From: Treponema sp.
GTDB lineage: Bacteria; Spirochaetota; Spirochaetia; Treponematales; Treponemataceae
Reading direction: 5' to 3'
Assembly: GCA_016282455.1 (NCBI GenBank)
Contig: JAEEKM010000057.1
Location: 1-5,067, forward strand
DNA length: 5,067 nt
Part shown: piece after piece, positions 2,719 through 5,067 of the stretch
Layout: the number at the start of each line of letters is the position of its first letter
How positions within the stretch are numbered: position 1 is the stretch's first letter
The notes under the pieces: generated by a model
What the model saw: the letters and a program-made list of their open reading frames with translations, nothing else
Databases searched by the model: none
What the model was told of the DNA's origin: nothing
Translations under genes and position numbers: made by a program

Positions 2719-5067
2719 AAAAGCACTTCTGTCAGAAAAACTAGAATGAAAAAAAACTTCATCCCCCTGATAGGAGTGCTTTTTGCGTTAACCTCCTTAC
2801 CGGCTTTTCCTGAAGGGGGCTCTTACTTTACAAACTTTGTGGGACAGGTCTGGTCTACTGCAGACGGACTTCCCGGAAACACGGTAACTGACATCATACA
2901 GGATTCCATCGGCTACATTTACATTGGTACTTACGAAGGACTTGTCCGCTTTGACGGCGTAGAGTTTGTTACCTTTAACCGCTCCTATAACCCCAAGTAC
3001 GATTTTGTTTCTGCAAGAAAGATTCTTGAAGACTCCAAAAAGAATTTATGGATCGGTTCAAACGATGAATGTCTTGAAAAAATTTCTCCTGACGGAAGCG
3101 TAAAGATTTTTACCCTGGAAGACGGACTTCCCAACGTGTCCATCCGTGCCCTGCAGGAAGACTTGTATGGAAACATCTGGGTTGGAACCGCAAAGGGCGT
3201 TGTCTACATTGACCCCAATAACAACATTCATCAGATTTCAGGTCTTGAAGAATATGGCGAAGAAAATATTATCGTTACCAATCTCTATTGTGATTCAGCC
3301 GGAAGAATCTGGCTTTCATCTGCAAAAGAGAAGGGACTTTTTGTATACAATAATTCCCGCTTTGAAAGATACGAGGGCATAAAGACTGTAGAAAATCCGG
3401 TTGTTACCTGCGTTACACAGGATTCTGACGGTGCCTTCTGGTTTGGTGTTTCACCTCATTTTGCCGTGAGACAGAAAAACGGTTCTGAAAAGCTTTATAA
3501 CTTAGGTCACGGAAACCAGCCCGGAACACTTGTAAATGCAATGTTCGAAGATTCCGGAAAAAACATGTGGTTCTGTGCCGACAGCGGAGTAAGCCTTCTT
3601 CACAACGGAGAAATTTCCTTTTACACAATGGATGAAGGTCTTGCCGACAACAATGTAAATCACGTAATCGAAGACAGGGAAGGAAACATCTGGCTTGCAA
3701 CAGACCGTGGTGGTATTGAAAAATTAAGCCTCAGCCGCATTGCAACAATTCCTTTCCCCACAACAATAAATGCCATTGCAGAAGACACAGTCCGCAAGGT
3801 TTCATGGCTTGGCGGTGACAAGGGACTTTACTGTGTAGACCACAGCCTTAATCAGGTAGAAAATGAATACACCCGTTACTGTGCAAACGTAAGAATCCGT
3901 TCAGTTGAACTCTGCAAAAACGGAGACCTTCTCTTAAGCTGCTACGAAAAGTTTGGTCTTTTGCGCTTAAGTTCAAACGGAAGCAAAAAGAGCTGGCGGG
4001 TGGAAGACGGACTTCCCGGAAACAAAGTAAGGTGCACCCTCGAAGCGTCCGACGGAAAAATCTATGTGGGTACGACAAACGGACTTGGAATTATTTCCCC
4101 CAACGGCAGTCTTGAATCCCTGACCAAGGATGACGGTTTCCCCAACGAGTTTATTATGTGTCTTTATGAAGACAAAGACAAAAACATCTGGGTTGGAACA
4201 GACGGTGGCGGAGTTGTAATTCTTTCTCCGGAACAGGAAATTATCAGTCGCTATGATGCCACAAGCGGTCTTGCAGGAAACGTGATTTTTAAAATCATGA
4301 ATCTAAGGGACAATGATTTGTGGATTTCTACGGGAACCGGTATTACCCTCATCAGAAACGGAAAGATGACTAACTATAACTCTGCAAGGGGACTTGGTTC
4401 TGACGGTATCTTCCAGATGATAAATGATTACACAGACACAGTCTGGATGACCAGTAACAGAGGTATTTCCAGTGTCCGTTACAGCGCCTTTATTGATATT
4501 GCAGAAGGCAGGTCAAATAAACTTGCAGCAAAATTCCTTACCCGTTCTGACGGACTAAAAACTGCCGGTGCAACTTCAACTTCTCTTTCCATGAAAGACA
4601 GCATCGGTCGCGTCTGGTTTACCCTGACGGACGGTATTGCAGTTTATGACCCCGCAAAAGTTATGGCAAACAGACAGCCTCCCACAGTGCAGGTGCTTAA
4701 TGCCGACATTGATAATGATGAAACTGATATTGCAGACGGTTCTGTAGTTCTTGCTCCACGTGCCCATCGTCTCCGCATAAAGTACACGGGTTTGAGTTTT
4801 GTTTCTACAGAAGCCCTTCTTTTCAGTTACTGTCTTGACGGCTTTGACCATGACTGGTGTCCCTGGGCTTCGGAACGTACAGTTTCCTACACAAACCTTA
4901 AGCCCGGCAAATACACCTTCCGTGTAAAGGCTTTAAACAGTGATGATGTAGAAAGTCTTCCCTCCGATCCCATCACCATCATAAAGCGCCCATACTTCTG
5001 GCAGCTCTGGTATTTCTGGCTTTTAGTGGTAGTTCTTGTGGTTGCCGCAACTGCATCTTTCCTCTGG
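2716..5067 (+). CDS. Two-component-regulator-type propeller sensor with Y_Y_Y domain (3' end missing)
   Basis: The frame is open for 784 codons and runs off the window. Residues 1-31 look like a signal peptide: Lys/Arg-rich N-region, hydrophobic FIPLIGVLFALTSLPAF, no lipobox Cys. About 14 Reg_prop repeats follow, at roughly 46-81, 100-124, 134-166, 188-212, 230-253, 272-297, 305-339, 350-374, 392-417, 430-460, 471-503, 516-547, 558-588 and 611-646. Many have the D-G-L-P-x-N ... D-x-x-G-x-I-W-V-G-T pattern. Fourteen blades fit two seven-bladed propellers, as known from Bacteroides hybrid two-component sensors. Residues ~686-757 are a Y_Y_Y domain (YCLDGFDHDW, YTNLKPGKYTFRVKAL). A transmembrane segment begins near 763 (WQLWYFWLLVVVLVV). 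The sensing part should be periplasmic. The output domain (histidine kinase, GGDEF, SpoIIE phosphatase, cyclase or HTH are all seen in such proteins) is not visible. Operonic coupling to malQ suggests, but does not prove, a glucan-related signal. Confidence 0.93.
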   Translation, partial: MKSTSVRKTRMKKNFIPLIGVLFALTSLPAFPEGGSYFTNFVGQVWSTADGLPGNTVTDIIQDSIGYIYIGTYEGLVRFDGVEFVTFNRSYNPKYDFVSARKILEDSKKNLWIGSNDECLEKISPDGSVKIFTLEDGLPNVSIRALQEDLYGNIWVGTAKGVVYIDPNNNIHQISGLEEYGEENIIVTNLYCDSAGRIWLSSAKEKGLFVYNNSRFERYEGIKTVENPVVTCVTQDSDGAFWFGVSPHFAVRQKNGSEKLYNLGHGNQPGTLVNAMFEDSGKNMWFCADSGVSLLHNGEISFYTMDEGLADNNVNHVIEDREGNIWLATDRGGIEKLSLSRIATIPFPTTINAIAEDTVRKVSWLGGDKGLYCVDHSLNQVENEYTRYCANVRIRSVELCKNGDLLLSCYEKFGLLRLSSNGSKKSWRVEDGLPGNKVRCTLEASDGKIYVGTTNGLGIISPNGSLESLTKDDGFPNEFIMCLYEDKDKNIWVGTDGGGVVILSPEQEIISRYDATSGLAGNVIFKIMNLRDNDLWISTGTGITLIRNGKMTNYNSARGLGSDGIFQMINDYTDTVWMTSNRGISSVRYSAFIDIAEGRSNKLAAKFLTRSDGLKTAGATSTSLSMKDSIGRVWFTLTDGIAVYDPAKVMANRQPPTVQVLNADIDNDETDIADGSVVLAPRAHRLRIKYTGLSFVSTEALLFSYCLDGFDHDWCPWASERTVSYTNLKPGKYTFRVKALNSDDVESLPSDPITIIKRPYFWQLWYFWLLVVVLVVAATASFLW
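2863..2880 (+). repeat. 18-base repeat encoding DGLPGN, copy 1
   Basis: An exact 18-base sequence (GACGGACTTCCCGGAAAC) encodes residues 50-55 at the start of blade 1. It recurs at 4006-4023, and its first 12 bases recur at 3121-3132. All copies are in the same reading frame, so they reflect conserved blade motifs with retained codons rather than a mobile repeat. Confidence 0.8.
4006..4023 (+). repeat. 18-base repeat encoding DGLPGN, copy 2
   Basis: This is identical to 2863-2880 and encodes residues 431-436 at the start of blade 10. Together with the first copy it shows that blade 1 and blade 10 share not only the amino-acid motif but identical codons, which hints at internal duplication or gene conversion between the two propellers. 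Confidence 0.8.

Noticed and set aside
3413..4078. Minus-strand reading frames (3413-3700, 3848-4078) opposite the sensor
   Set aside because: Their Cys/Arg/Leu-rich products are typical antisense shadows of a repetitive coding sequence, with no start signals.
4576..4851. 91-residue minus-strand reading frame
   Set aside because: It is opposite the last blade and the Y_Y_Y domain of the sensor, whose conserved motifs show the + frame is the coding one.
1..5067. CRISPR array, insertion sequence, tRNA or rRNA
   Set aside because: No regularly spaced repeats, transposase motifs, terminal inverted repeats or tRNA/rRNA-like folds were seen on either strand.

Overview
The window looks like chromosomal DNA from a spirochaete, most likely a Treponema-type organism. 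This rests on three things: a gene that fuses a helix-turn-helix to a PtsN-like PTS IIA domain, a large propeller sensor with a Y_Y_Y domain, and coding DNA of moderate GC set between very AT-rich spacers. The organism assignment is an inference from gene content; no rRNA or other marker is present. All genes are on the + strand.

Layout. Positions 1-75 are the last 24 codons of an unidentified gene. Positions 76-202 are an AT-rich spacer with a possible promoter (TTGACA at 137) and operator-like repeats. Positions 203-850 encode a 215-residue HTH/PTS-IIA regulator, best started at GTG 203 rather than at the TTG inside the TTGACA box. Positions 851-1128 are a 278-base spacer that is denser than usual. 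It holds a good intrinsic terminator (973-1003), a possible ~100-nt small RNA ending at that terminator, and up to three tandem sigma70-like promoters reading into the next gene. Positions 1129-2706 encode a complete GH77 4-alpha-glucanotransferase (MalQ, 525 aa). Positions 2716-5067 encode the first 784 residues of a secreted/membrane sensor with about 14 regulator-propeller blades, a Y_Y_Y domain and a transmembrane helix; its cytoplasmic output domain lies beyond the window.

How the parts fit. malQ and the sensor are almost certainly one operon: the gap is 9 bases and the sensor's Shine-Dalgarno overlaps the malQ stop codon. MalQ remodels maltodextrins in the cytoplasm. Propeller/Y_Y_Y sensors of the Bacteroides type often recognise glycan fragments in the periplasm, so a link between glucan sensing and maltodextrin use is plausible but unproven. 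The upstream PTS-IIA/HTH protein would be a phosphorylation-responsive regulator and is separated from malQ by the terminator.

The least explained part is the 851-1128 spacer, where a C-rich linker between hairpins, a clear terminator and a possible promoter together resemble a small regulatory RNA of the C-rich, Shine-Dalgarno-pairing kind. The same ten-base C-rich block followed by TTGACA also occurs upstream of the HTH/PTS-IIA gene.
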